Of a stretch of 64,000 nt of DNA, positions 27,112 through 35,825 are shown in pieces. A program made the position numbers and the translations under genes. This DNA comes from Bacillota bacterium. Its GTDB lineage: Bacteria; Bacillota; Desulfotomaculia; Desulfotomaculales; Desulfohalotomaculaceae. Each line of letters starts with the position of its first letter. The stretch's first letter is position 1. The notes under the pieces are model-generated. The model saw only the letters and a list, made by a program, of their open reading frames with translations, searched no databases and was not told the origin of the DNA. The DNA lies in assembly GCA_009711615.1 (NCBI GenBank), contig VENI01000004.1, positions 1 through 64,000 of the forward strand, given 5' to 3'.

Positions 27112-27516
27112 TTACTTGTTAAAATCTATTTTTTCTTCCTTTACATAGCCTGTCAAACTTAGCTGTGCAGTTAAGTCATTGTTTTCATCAAACACGTCAA
27201 CGTTATAATTTGCAATTTTTTTTGAACCAGAAACCTCTCTTGCCTTAGCAATTAAAACTTTTCCTTTAGATGCTTTAAAATAAGATATATTAGCATTAAT
27301 CCCCACTGTAACTTTTCCATCTGCATTAGATGCGGCCGCAAATGCAAAGTCTGCCAATGTAAATATTGCCCCTCCTTGGACTATGTTTATAGCATTGAGG
27401 TGCCTTTCAGCAATTTCCATTTTTGTCTCCGCATATCCGGGCTCTACTCTTACAAGTTTAATTCCCAGGCTATTAGCAAATCTATCTTTTTCAAAAAATT
27501 TTTTAATACTATTTAT
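27112..27516 (-). CDS. PaaI-type hotdog thioesterase
   Basis: About 135 residues of a PaaI/YdiI-like hotdog thioesterase, which hydrolyses acyl-CoA thioesters. Visible is the active-site helix Gly-Gly-Ala-Ile-Phe-Thr-Leu-Ala-Asp with the Asn-Ile-Val-Gln lead-in, and Asp-Arg-Phe-Ala-Asn at the N-terminus. The start is a problem. The frame's first TTG (27531) lies inside the sequence TTGGAGGG, which is clearly the ribosome site. After it the only options in frame are CTG (27519, 5 bases) and ATA (27516, 8 bases). I place it at ATA, which gives the family-like Met-Asn-Ser-Ile-Lys-Lys-Phe-Phe. Confidence 0.75.
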   Translation of the reverse strand: MNSIKKFFEKDRFANSLGIKLVRVEPGYAETKMEIAERHLNAINIVQGGAIFTLADFAFAAASNADGKVTVGINANISYFKASKGKVLIAKAREVSGSKKIANYNVDVFDENNDLTAQLSLTGYVKEEKIDFNK

Positions 27517-27674
27517 CAGTAGTCCCTCCAATCATACTATTTTAAAAAACGGATCGCCATTATCTTACCATAAATTTACAAAGCTAAACAGATCCTGTCA
27601 ATATCAACATGATTAGTTAGATACAGGAAAATATTGGTATTGTTTTTTACCAGGTTCGGCAGCCCACTAATTTT

Positions 27675-28952
27675 TTATGTTTTTATCTTACTAAGCAATT
27701 TTTCCAAATAAACTGATTTCATCTGCTTACTGGCAACTAACTGCTTTACTGGTGGCAGTTTTAGTATAGCAGACATAATAGCTGCCATAGCCCTGTGGTT
27801 GCTGAAAGCTTGGTTATCAAAAATAAGATCTGGCAGCATTCCCTTTTCTATAGCCATTAAAACTGTTCTATGGACTGAATTAACCGGTGTAATTACACGC
27901 TGCTGGCGACTTTCTAGAGTTATACCCTTCGACGGGCAAGATCGTACACATACACCACACCCAAGACATATTTCTTCGTTAACTTTTGCTATTTTTCTTT
28001 CACCTTGGGTATCTTGCGCCTTAGAAACCAGTGTAATTGCTTCTATCGGGCACGTTTTAACACACTTGCCACACCCTATACATTCCTCTTTAACTCTGGG
28101 AAAAAAATTAGTAGTATGTACAGGTTGTAACATACCAAATTTCTTAGCCGCCACCAATGCTTCACAGCAGCAACCGCAGCAATTACATATAAAGCTTACA
28201 TTTTCTCTGACATTTTCACCGCACTGCACTAGATTATTATCATAAGCTTTATGCAAAAGTTCTAGTCCTTCAGAAGCATCAACCCTGCGGGCATAACCAT
28301 GCCTGATTAATGAATCTGCAGTATTATTAAATGTCATGCAAATATCCATTGGCGCATCACATGCTAAACCAACATGCTCCATCTTATGGCGGCAGTAGCA
28401 CATACTAACCCCCATGTGAGATGCCGTTTTTATAACGTGGCTTGCTCTTTCATAATCCAGTACGTGAATTGCATTTTGGTTTGTAAGTACAGGTTCCTGC
28501 ACAAATACTCTACCAAGCCTGGTTTCTGTGCTAAAAAATAAATCTTTAACAAAATCTTCTTCTACATTTAAGTATTGATAAAAAAGTTCACTTAATAGTT
28601 TTTGATCAATATCTCCTCTGGTTCTCATTAGAGCGAACTCAAAAAAGCCAGCCATGGGTGGTGGCAGCATATATTGCCGGGTTCCGTTGTTATCAATATC
28701 AAGCAGTATCGCTCTACTGGCTAGCTGATCAAGTATATTTTGTGCTTTTGCATTATCCATGTTCCAAATTTTACTGGCTGTTTTGACGTTGAAAGGCTTT
28801 ATTGGTAGTTGGGAAACAAGTTTTGCTTCCTTTTCGGTAAATAATAAGCTTAATATTTTATAAAGCGCTTCAGATGGAGGCGCACCTTGTGGAAATCTAT
28901 TTAACCGCTCTTCTAGCTTTTTATAACCTGATTTTATAGATAGATGTGACAT
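27675..28952 (-). CDS. Ferredoxin-type 4Fe-4S protein with winged-helix N-terminus
   Basis: A 425-residue protein. The N-terminal 110 residues are helical and resemble a winged-helix module. The middle has three Cys-rich motifs (Cys-Tyr-Cys-Arg-His, Cys-Asp-Ala-Pro-Met-Asp-Ile-Cys, Cys-Asn-Cys-Cys-Gly-Cys-Cys-Cys). Two classical 4Fe-4S sites follow, Cys-Ile-Gly-Cys-Gly-Lys-Cys and Cys-Leu-Gly-Cys-Gly-Val-Cys. It probably passes electrons to an unknown partner. The start is ATG 28952, directly after GGGGGAGGAA; the longer frame from 28985 begins before that site. Confidence 0.82.
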   Translation of the reverse strand: MSHLSIKSGYKKLEERLNRFPQGAPPSEALYKILSLLFTEKEAKLVSQLPIKPFNVKTASKIWNMDNAKAQNILDQLASRAILLDIDNNGTRQYMLPPPMAGFFEFALMRTRGDIDQKLLSELFYQYLNVEEDFVKDLFFSTETRLGRVFVQEPVLTNQNAIHVLDYERASHVIKTASHMGVSMCYCRHKMEHVGLACDAPMDICMTFNNTADSLIRHGYARRVDASEGLELLHKAYDNNLVQCGENVRENVSFICNCCGCCCEALVAAKKFGMLQPVHTTNFFPRVKEECIGCGKCVKTCPIEAITLVSKAQDTQGERKIAKVNEEICLGCGVCVRSCPSKGITLESRQQRVITPVNSVHRTVLMAIEKGMLPDLIFDNQAFSNHRAMAAIMSAILKLPPVKQLVASKQMKSVYLEKLLSKIKT

Positions 28953-29103
28953 TTCCTCCCCCCCCTTATAGCTAATATTATCCAATTATAACATAATAAA
29001 ATCTCTACCTGCCTGAAAAATAATCAGGCTAAAGTATACAATATAATTAACAATTTACTATCGACAAAAGCAGCGTAAGTAAAATATAATATTTCTTAGT
29101 AGT

Positions 29104-29180
29104 GGGGAACAAGGGTGTATCCCTAACTGTATAGCCAATGGTGGCTCAATGACGGCAATAACCGTGCATTGGGTTTTTTT
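29104..29180 (+). promoter_or_regulatory. Terminator leader before glnB-amtB
   Basis: A small hairpin AGGG-TGTAT-CCCT (29112-29124) and a hairpin AGCC-AATGGT-GGCT (29133-29146) precede an intrinsic terminator (29147-29171, then seven Ts). CCAATG in the second hairpin could pair instead with CATTGG of the terminator. The six-base loop with A at position 1 and G at position 4 fits the ANTAR antiterminator pattern, but the first hairpin does not. An attenuator is likely; the type is uncertain. Confidence 0.55.
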
Positions 29181-29219
29181 GTTTTAAAGCCACTCCCTAC
29201 TAGACCATATTAATAATAG

Positions 29220-29570
<351 letters not shown>

Positions 29571-29577
29571 TTTAGGC

Positions 29578-29630
29578 AAAGAAGCCTTCTAAAATGAGGT
29601 CTAATAGACCTTCTTTAGAAGGCTTCTTTT
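29578..29630 (+). terminator. Terminator between glnB and amtB
   Basis: AAAGAAGCCTTCTAAA pairs with TTTAGAAGGCTTCTTT with an inner AGGTC/GACCT stem, followed by Ts. Part of the transcription would stop here, giving more glnB than amtB. Confidence 0.8.
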
Positions 29631-29723
29631 ATTTTCTATAGATTTTTAAAAAAGAAACCAAAGTATCTGAAGCAGAAAATTTGCCTTATATACTTTGAAA
29701 ATTGACAAGGAGGTCTTCTCTCA

Positions 29724-31040
29724 ATGGAGATGATGGATGTTAACACATTAGCATCAGGAATTGACACCGTTTGGGTTTTACTTTGTGCCGCCCTAGTATT
29801 CTTTATGGAAGCTGGATTTGCATTTTTAGAGGCAGGTTTTATTCGTGCCAGAAATTCATTAAATATTGTAATGAAGGTTTTTATGGACTGTACAGTTGGA
29901 ATGCTTGGCTATTGGGCTATTGGTTTTGCAATTATGTATGGCTTAGATAAAGCCGGGCTATTTGGTATCACTGGTTTTTTTCTAGAGGGAGATTTTAATT
30001 ATCTTGGTTTAAATATTCCCGTATATGCCTTCTGGTTGTTTCAAGCAGTCTTTGCAATGGCAGTAGCCTCAATAGTTTCCGGTGCTGTAGCTGAGCGGAT
30101 GAAATTTGCCCCTTACATAATATATTCTCTGGTTGTTACTGCCTTTATTTATCCAGTAGCAGGCCATTGGATTTGGTCTGCAAACGGTTGGCTAGCTCAA
30201 TTAGGCATGATAGACTTTGCAGGTTCTACAGCAGTCCACGCTGTGGGTGGTTGGAGCGCATTGGCAGCCGTACTGGTTTTGGGACCGCGAAGAGGTAAAT
30301 ATAACTCAGATGGTTCAATTAATGTTCTTCCAGCACATAATATGCACTTGGCAGCAATTGGGGCCTTTATTCTTTGGGTTGGATGGTTTGGCTTTAACCC
30401 TGGTAGTACCTTAAGTGGCTTAGATAGCAATATTGCCCGCATTGCTGTAACCACTAACCTGGCAGCAGCAGCTGGTGGAACAATGGGAACACTAACTACT
30501 ATGCTTAAATTTGGGAAAGCTGATCCCAGTATGGCCATCAACGGTGCTCTGGCTGGTTTGGTCTCTATAACAGCAGGGACAGCTTTTGTTAGCCCACTAA
30601 GTGCGGTAATTATAGGGGCTACAGCAGGTTGGTTGGTTGTATTGGCTGTACCATTTTTTGATAAGTTAAAGGTTGACGACCCGGTGGGTGCTATAGCAGT
30701 ACATGGTGTCTGCGGTTCTTTTGGAACTCTAGCAGTAGGAATATTTGCACAAGAAGGCGGCTTACTTTATGGAGGAGGTCTGCAATTAATAGGTATCCAG
30801 GCTTTAGGTTTAACAACAGTATCGATTTGGGCCTTTGGATTAAGTTATATTACTTTCAAATTAATTAAGATCACTGTAGGAATTCGTGTATCTAAAGAAG
30901 AAGAAATGGAAGGATTAGATTTGGTTGAACATGGAATTAATGCTTATAACGGAAATAAAATTAATCAAGCTTTAGAAGGTGTTGCTACATCTGATATTGA
31001 CCTATTTCAAAGTGAAACCAAACAAACCATAGCAACATAA
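29724..31040 (+). CDS. amtB: Ammonium transporter
   Basis: A 438-residue Amt/Mep channel with about eleven membrane helices. Recognisable segments include Phe-Met-Glu-Ala-Gly-Phe-Ala near the start, Asp-Phe-Ala-Gly-Ser-Thr-Ala-Val-His with the first pore His, Gly-Trp-Phe-Gly-Phe-Asn-Pro-Gly-Ser, and Asp-Asp-Pro-Val-Gly-Ala with the second pore His after it. AAGGAGG precedes the ATG. It is paired with glnB upstream. Confidence 0.95.
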   Translation: MEMMDVNTLASGIDTVWVLLCAALVFFMEAGFAFLEAGFIRARNSLNIVMKVFMDCTVGMLGYWAIGFAIMYGLDKAGLFGITGFFLEGDFNYLGLNIPVYAFWLFQAVFAMAVASIVSGAVAERMKFAPYIIYSLVVTAFIYPVAGHWIWSANGWLAQLGMIDFAGSTAVHAVGGWSALAAVLVLGPRRGKYNSDGSINVLPAHNMHLAAIGAFILWVGWFGFNPGSTLSGLDSNIARIAVTTNLAAAAGGTMGTLTTMLKFGKADPSMAINGALAGLVSITAGTAFVSPLSAVIIGATAGWLVVLAVPFFDKLKVDDPVGAIAVHGVCGSFGTLAVGIFAQEGGLLYGGGLQLIGIQALGLTTVSIWAFGLSYITFKLIKITVGIRVSKEEEMEGLDLVEHGINAYNGNKINQALEGVATSDIDLFQSETKQTIAT

Positions 31041-31074
31041 ATAAAAAACGAATCTTCTATCAGCGTAAGCATAT

Positions 31075-31107
31075 AGAATAACCTACCAATTTATGGTAGG
31101 TTATTCT
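31075..31107. terminator. Bidirectional terminator after amtB
   Basis: AGAATAACCTACC-AATTTAT-GGTAGGTTATTCT, a 13-bp stem between the convergent amtB and 3D-domain genes. The minus-strand stop of the latter lies at its edge. Confidence 0.75.
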
Positions 31108-31550
31108 CAACCTGCAGCATCCAGAATCACTACTTGCCGATCCTGCCTTCCAAAGTGCCTTGCTTTTTCTTTGCTATGTCCTATATACATATCAACTACT
31201 TTACCTTTAACTGCACTACCTGTATCCTCTGCTTTAAAAACACCCAAACCCTTAATATATACTTTTGAGCCCAATGGAATAATTTCTGGATCTACTGCTA
31301 CCGTTTTTCCCTTCTCGGGCCAAGTGCCAGTGTACGTCCTATTCCCTGTCCAGGTGTATGCCGTAATCTCTGCATTCATCCAATTAATTTTTTTGTTATT
31401 TAGAATTAGTTCACCGCTGTACGATGCTTCTTGTAAGTGTTCCCTAGCCTCAGCTTGTCCAATCACATCCAATACAACCCAACATCCAACCCCTAATTGC
31501 AGACTTAGTAAGCAGATCAGTAGCATCATTACCGATTTCTTTTTAAACAT
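31107..31550 (-). CDS. Exported 3D-domain protein
   Basis: A 147-residue protein with an N-terminal membrane or signal segment (about residues 6-26) and a C-terminal 3D domain. The domain shows Ile-Thr-Ala-Tyr, Ala-Val-Asp-Pro, Ile-Pro-Leu-Gly-Ser-Lys-Val-Tyr, Ala-Glu-Asp-Thr-Gly and Val-Asp-Met-Tyr; the three Asp residues give the name. The fold is related to MltA lytic transglycosylases, so cell-wall cleavage is the likely role. CAGGAGGTG precedes the ATG. Confidence 0.88.
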   Translation of the reverse strand: MFKKKSVMMLLICLLSLQLGVGCWVVLDVIGQAEAREHLQEASYSGELILNNKKINWMNAEITAYTWTGNRTYTGTWPEKGKTVAVDPEIIPLGSKVYIKGLGVFKAEDTGSAVKGKVVDMYIGHSKEKARHFGRQDRQVVILDAAG

Positions 31551-31709
31551 CTACTCACCTCCTGTAAGATTTAGCCAATAAATATAGACGAAAAAAAGAC
31601 ACTAAAAGTGCCTTATTTTAGTAAAAATTTTTGTTTTCCATGGGAAAAAATTAATCTAGTGGTATTAACGAGGATTCGCCCCTCAGCTTAAAAATCTTTT
31701 TACCTACAT

Positions 31710-32327
31710 TTATTTATAAATATCTTCAGGTGTTGCAACAATTAGTTTTAGGATCTTTGTTCTTCCAATATCAACAACATTATTTAGATTTATTCCCGCT
31801 TTACTAACATTGCTTACGGTTTTGCGGTTAATATTACATCCAATCATATTAGAGGTTAGGGGATTTAAGATATCCATCATCTTTCCTATAACCGGATTTG
31901 CACTACGTACATGTTCCAGCAGAATTATCTGCCCGTTTGGTTTACATACCCTTTTCAGTTCTTCTAAACCCTTTTCCGGGTCTGGCACAGAACAAAATAC
32001 ACAGGCAGAGATAACTGTATCAAATGAATTGTCGTTAAATAGCATATTTTGAGCATCCATCTCTAAAAGTTTCACATTTAAGTTTAGCCTTCCGGCCCTC
32101 TCCCTAGCACGTTTTAGCATTTCTCTACTAAAATCTATACCTGTAATTTCACAGTTTGATGGATACAGCGATAGATTTTTACCAGTTCCCACTCCCACTT
32201 CCAGCACGTTATCCCTTGCTATACTTAAGGCATTCTTCCTAATAGAATCACTAATGGGATCCATTCTGTCATAAAACATGGCTATACGATTATACCTGCT
32301 CTTTATCATTTCAGTAATTTTATCCAT
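31710..32327 (-). CDS. Class I SAM-dependent methyltransferase
   Basis: A 205-residue methyltransferase of the UbiE/Methyltransf_11 type. Motif I reads Glu-Val-Gly-Val-Gly-Thr-Gly-Lys-Asn, then Ile-Thr-Gly-Ile-Asp-Phe-Ser for the acidic ribose-binding residue, and Cys-Val-Phe-Cys-Ser-Val-Pro further on. The substrate is not evident. It lies 15 bases after the DUF89 gene on the same strand, so the two are probably co-transcribed. AAGGAGC precedes the ATG. Confidence 0.85.
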   Translation of the reverse strand: MDKITEMIKSRYNRIAMFYDRMDPISDSIRKNALSIARDNVLEVGVGTGKNLSLYPSNCEITGIDFSREMLKRARERAGRLNLNVKLLEMDAQNMLFNDNSFDTVISACVFCSVPDPEKGLEELKRVCKPNGQIILLEHVRSANPVIGKMMDILNPLTSNMIGCNINRKTVSNVSKAGINLNNVVDIGRTKILKLIVATPEDIYK

Positions 32328-32341
32328 TCAATTGCTCCTTA

Positions 32342-33202
32342 CTAGGATCGAGTGAAAAATACCACATCACCAAAATCTGCTTCTGCCACTTTTCCTACTC
32401 CTTCACACTTTATTTTAAGAAGAAAGAAAACTTTATCTTTGGCCAGTTCTTCATGTTCTAAAGATTCAAAATTTGCCTGCCCTTTTGAGATGACCAAATC
32501 AGTATTATTTAGCATCTCATTAAACTGATTTGAAACCTTTTTTAACGGAACACCAAGGTAATTGGAACCAGTTGTTATTACATCAGCAATTTTATCCATT
32601 CCTACATAAGTTACATCCTCTACTGTTGCATCATTTAAAACCGGGCCGCCTTTCACTGCATAGGTAACTGACTTCCCCATATTTAGCAGTTCTTCAACTA
32701 GCAGTTTGTCAAATACTATCTCTCCCGAATTATCTCCCACTATCAGAAGATGGTTAGTGTTTTCCAATTTAATAACAAATTTATCATAATCATCTTTAGA
32801 GAAACCTACATTTAAGCTGTGTTTTAAACTGGCGTCAATATCAAAGTCTCTTTTTATCCCTAAGTCAATTACATTACCGGCAACAGCTATTTTAAGGGCA
32901 TCATAAAGTCTATCTTCTGAGTTAGATAAAACTTGTTTTAGTTCCGGATATAGTTTAAGCGCCAAGTCATTAGACTGTTGCTTCACTTCCTTGTAAGGAT
33001 CACTATTTTCTAATTTGTTATATAGTTTCATCAGTATTTCTGTTGAATTCTCAGCAGGAGTATTATTCCTATCCATGGTCTTAATGTCATCCATTAGCTG
33101 ATATAATAACTGATGCTGCCTGTCTTCATCCACCCCTGCTATGGTCATGCAAGTAACCGATTGCTTAAGGTAGCAATGGACGCAATCTATGTATGCTTTC
33201 AT
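32342..33202 (-). CDS. DUF89/ARMT1-like metal-dependent phosphatase
   Basis: A 286-residue DUF89 protein. It starts with the typical Cys-Val-His-Cys-Tyr-Leu-Lys-Gln and has the core Gly-Asp-Asn-Ser-Gly-Glu-Ile-Val-Phe-Asp and Lys-Gly-Gly-Pro-Val-Leu-Asn-Asp-Ala. Members are metal-dependent phosphatases that remove damaged or surplus phosphometabolites. It lies between malic enzyme and the methyltransferase with short gaps, suggesting a three-gene operon. Confidence 0.85.
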   Translation of the reverse strand: MKAYIDCVHCYLKQSVTCMTIAGVDEDRQHQLLYQLMDDIKTMDRNNTPAENSTEILMKLYNKLENSDPYKEVKQQSNDLALKLYPELKQVLSNSEDRLYDALKIAVAGNVIDLGIKRDFDIDASLKHSLNVGFSKDDYDKFVIKLENTNHLLIVGDNSGEIVFDKLLVEELLNMGKSVTYAVKGGPVLNDATVEDVTYVGMDKIADVITTGSNYLGVPLKKVSNQFNEMLNNTDLVISKGQANFESLEHEELAKDKVFFLLKIKCEGVGKVAEADFGDVVFFTRS

Positions 33203-33215
33203 AATTCAACTCCTA

Positions 33216-34637
33216 TTAGATAAAGTCTTTTTCTATTTTATATAGACTCTGTTTGACTACCCCTGTATTTTTCGCCTCTTCTTCAACCGCCTTAGCAACT
33301 GTCTTTACTACCTCATTATTAAATATTGAAGGTATAATATTCTCTGCAATTAATTCTTCTTCTGCGATAATGCTGGCCAGTGCGTGTGCGGCCGCCATAC
33401 ACATCTGATCATTTATTGTGGTGGCATGACTATCCAGTGCCCCCCGAAAGATACCAGGGAAGGCTAAGGCATTGTTTATCTGATTGGGATAGTCTGACCT
33501 GCCTGTGGCAATTACTCCCGCAATATCATGTATCTCATCGGGATCTATTTCAGGTTCCGGGTTGGCCAATGCAAAAACTATCGGTTTTTTATTCATTTTC
33601 AAAATATCTTCGCGGTTAAGAAGACCCGGAGCTGAAACCCCGATAAATACATCTACACCTTTGATAACCTCTTTTAGACTACCATGTTTACAATTCTGGT
33701 TAGTATTCTCGGCGATCCATTGCTTAAACGTGTTATCAGGTATGTTATCCCTTGCAATTGCCCCTTTTCTGTCACAAACAACTATATTTTTAGCACCAGC
33801 GGTTATTAATAAACGTGAAATTGCCGCCCCTGCCGCACCTGCTCCACTTATTACTATCTGCACATCTTCTAATTCCTTACCTACTACCTTTAAAGCATTA
33901 ATTAAACCTGCCAGATTAACAACTGCTGTACCCCGTTGATCATCATGAAATACTGGGATATCAAGCATTTCAGACAACTTTTTTTCTATTTCAAAACACT
34001 TAGGAGCAGCAATATCCTCTAAATTTATTCCTCCAAAACCGGGAGAGCATGCTGCTACAATGCTGATTATTTCATCGGGGTCACTGGCATCTAAGCATAA
34101 AGGAAAGGCATCAATATTGGCAAACTGCTTAAACAAAGCCGCCTTACCTTCCATTACTGGTAGGCCAGCATAGGGACCTACATTTCCCAGCCCCAGTACA
34201 GCCGAGCCATCTGTTATAATGGCCACTGAATTCCTTTTCATGGTCAACTCGGTAGCCATTTCTTTATTATCAGCAATTGCCTCTGAAATTCTAGCTACCC
34301 CTGGTGTGTAAACTAAGGCTAAATCTTCCCAGTTCTTAATTGGTCTCTTAGTTTTAATCTCTATTTTCCCTTCTAAATGTCTTGAGAACACTCTGTCTGA
34401 AGTACTAATAACTTGTACATTGGGAAGTTCTTTTACAGATCCAAGTAGTTTTTGTAAATTGCCTTGGTCTTTTAGTCGAATAAATAATTCTCTAATATTA
34501 TGGGTGGGGGATGCAGAAACCATTTCTATCGCCCCTAGACTCCCGCCTTCTTTTGCTATTGCTTCCAATACTTTAGCTAAAGTACCTGGTCGGTTAGACA
34601 GCTTTAACTTAATTGTTATATTTAATGAAACACCCAT
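33216..34637 (-). CDS. NAD-dependent malic enzyme with ACT domain
   Basis: A 473-residue enzyme that decarboxylates malate to pyruvate. Residues 1-85 form an ACT domain (Leu-Ser-Asn-Arg-Pro-Gly-Thr-Leu), a likely allosteric site. The catalytic part shows Val-Tyr-Thr-Pro-Gly-Val-Ala, Gly-Leu-Gly-Asn-Val-Gly-Pro-Tyr-Ala-Gly, Phe-His-Asp-Asp-Gln-Arg-Gly-Thr-Ala and the nucleotide loop Gly-Ala-Gly-Ala-Ala-Gly. It is the first gene of the run with the DUF89 and methyltransferase genes. GGAGGG precedes the ATG. Confidence 0.93.
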   Translation of the reverse strand: MGVSLNITIKLKLSNRPGTLAKVLEAIAKEGGSLGAIEMVSASPTHNIRELFIRLKDQGNLQKLLGSVKELPNVQVISTSDRVFSRHLEGKIEIKTKRPIKNWEDLALVYTPGVARISEAIADNKEMATELTMKRNSVAIITDGSAVLGLGNVGPYAGLPVMEGKAALFKQFANIDAFPLCLDASDPDEIISIVAACSPGFGGINLEDIAAPKCFEIEKKLSEMLDIPVFHDDQRGTAVVNLAGLINALKVVGKELEDVQIVISGAGAAGAAISRLLITAGAKNIVVCDRKGAIARDNIPDNTFKQWIAENTNQNCKHGSLKEVIKGVDVFIGVSAPGLLNREDILKMNKKPIVFALANPEPEIDPDEIHDIAGVIATGRSDYPNQINNALAFPGIFRGALDSHATTINDQMCMAAAHALASIIAEEELIAENIIPSIFNNEVVKTVAKAVEEEAKNTGVVKQSLYKIEKDFI

Positions 34638-34821
34638 TTGTTTCCCTCCAGTCTTTTATAAGCTATTCTCACTCCATATTATACCAAAGCAAAAAGTTAA
34701 ATATCAAATTAAATTTTGAATATTTAAAATATTTTATAACTAGTAATTTTTTGTTTACTAGTTATATCTATTTAATATACACATAAGAATAAGGAAACTC
34801 CTTTATAAAGAGGTATTAAAT

Positions 34822-35823
34822 ATGTATAAACTAAAAGTTCTCTTTACAACATTAATGTTATTATTTCTTATGCCTTGCTTCATTAATAATGTACAAGCTC
34901 AAGAAGTTAGTATACGTCCACCAACATTCACTCCTAACGCCAAGGCCGCACTTTTAATGGATTATGATACTGGTAAAATAGTTTACAGCATCAATGAAAA
35001 ACATCCACTAGCCCCTGCTTCCATCACAAAGTTAATGACCATTTATATTGTGCTTGAGATAATTCACAGTGGTGAAGTTAGTTGGAATACCCCTATTACC
35101 ACCAGTCTAAATGTTGAACAAATTGAAGAGGCACAGGTTTTTTTAAAACAGGGTGAGGCGTACTCCCTGCGAGAAATGGTAAAAGCAATGTTAATACCTT
35201 CAGCAAATGATGCTGCAGTGGCCATTGCAGAAAACATCGCTGGAAGTGAAACGGAGTTTGTTAAACTAATGAATGCCAAAGCCAAAGAATTGGGGTTAAA
35301 GAACTGCCATTTTATAAATGCCACTGGATTACCAACTCACACTGTTAATGACAGTTATCATTACATGTCAGCTTACGATATAGCTACATTAGCCCGAAAG
35401 CTAATCGGTGATTATCCTGAACTCTTAGAAGTAACCAGTTTAAAAAATACAACTTTTCGCCATGGTAGCTATGTCATCGAAAACACAAATGATCTTTTAG
35501 GTAATTATCAAGGGATGGATGGCTTAAAAACCGGTTTTACCAACCGCGCAAAACGTTGTTTATGTAGCACCGCCAAAAGAGGAGATTTACGGCTAATTAG
35601 TGTTATCCTTGGAGCCCCGTCGGAATATGAACGTAAAATAAGTACAATCAATCTTCTGAATTATGGGTTTATAAGTTATGCTCCTGTTAAAGAGTCTAAT
35701 ATGAAGAAAGAGGCAGCAGAAAAAATACATGCTGCCTTACTAAAGAGCGTAAAGCAGCATCCCACATTATTACTTCATATTCCTAGCCACAAACCTTGGC
35801 TAAATTATTACATCCTTAATTAA
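34822..35823 (+). CDS. dacF: D-alanyl-D-alanine carboxypeptidase, short form
   Basis: A 333-residue penicillin-binding protein of the DacF/PBP5 group, which trims the last D-Ala from peptidoglycan stems. It has a signal peptide ending near Val-Gln-Ala-Gln, then Ser-Ile-Thr-Lys (SxxK), Ser-Ala-Asn (SxN) and Lys-Thr-Gly, so the catalytic domain is complete. The protein ends soon after the catalytic domain with a Lys-rich tail, so the usual C-terminal beta domain and amphipathic anchor are missing. It converges with the symporter gene three bases away. Confidence 0.85.
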   Translation: MYKLKVLFTTLMLLFLMPCFINNVQAQEVSIRPPTFTPNAKAALLMDYDTGKIVYSINEKHPLAPASITKLMTIYIVLEIIHSGEVSWNTPITTSLNVEQIEEAQVFLKQGEAYSLREMVKAMLIPSANDAAVAIAENIAGSETEFVKLMNAKAKELGLKNCHFINATGLPTHTVNDSYHYMSAYDIATLARKLIGDYPELLEVTSLKNTTFRHGSYVIENTNDLLGNYQGMDGLKTGFTNRAKRCLCSTAKRGDLRLISVILGAPSEYERKISTINLLNYGFISYAPVKESNMKKEAAEKIHAALLKSVKQHPTLLLHIPSHKPWLNYYILN

Positions 35824-35825
35824 AA

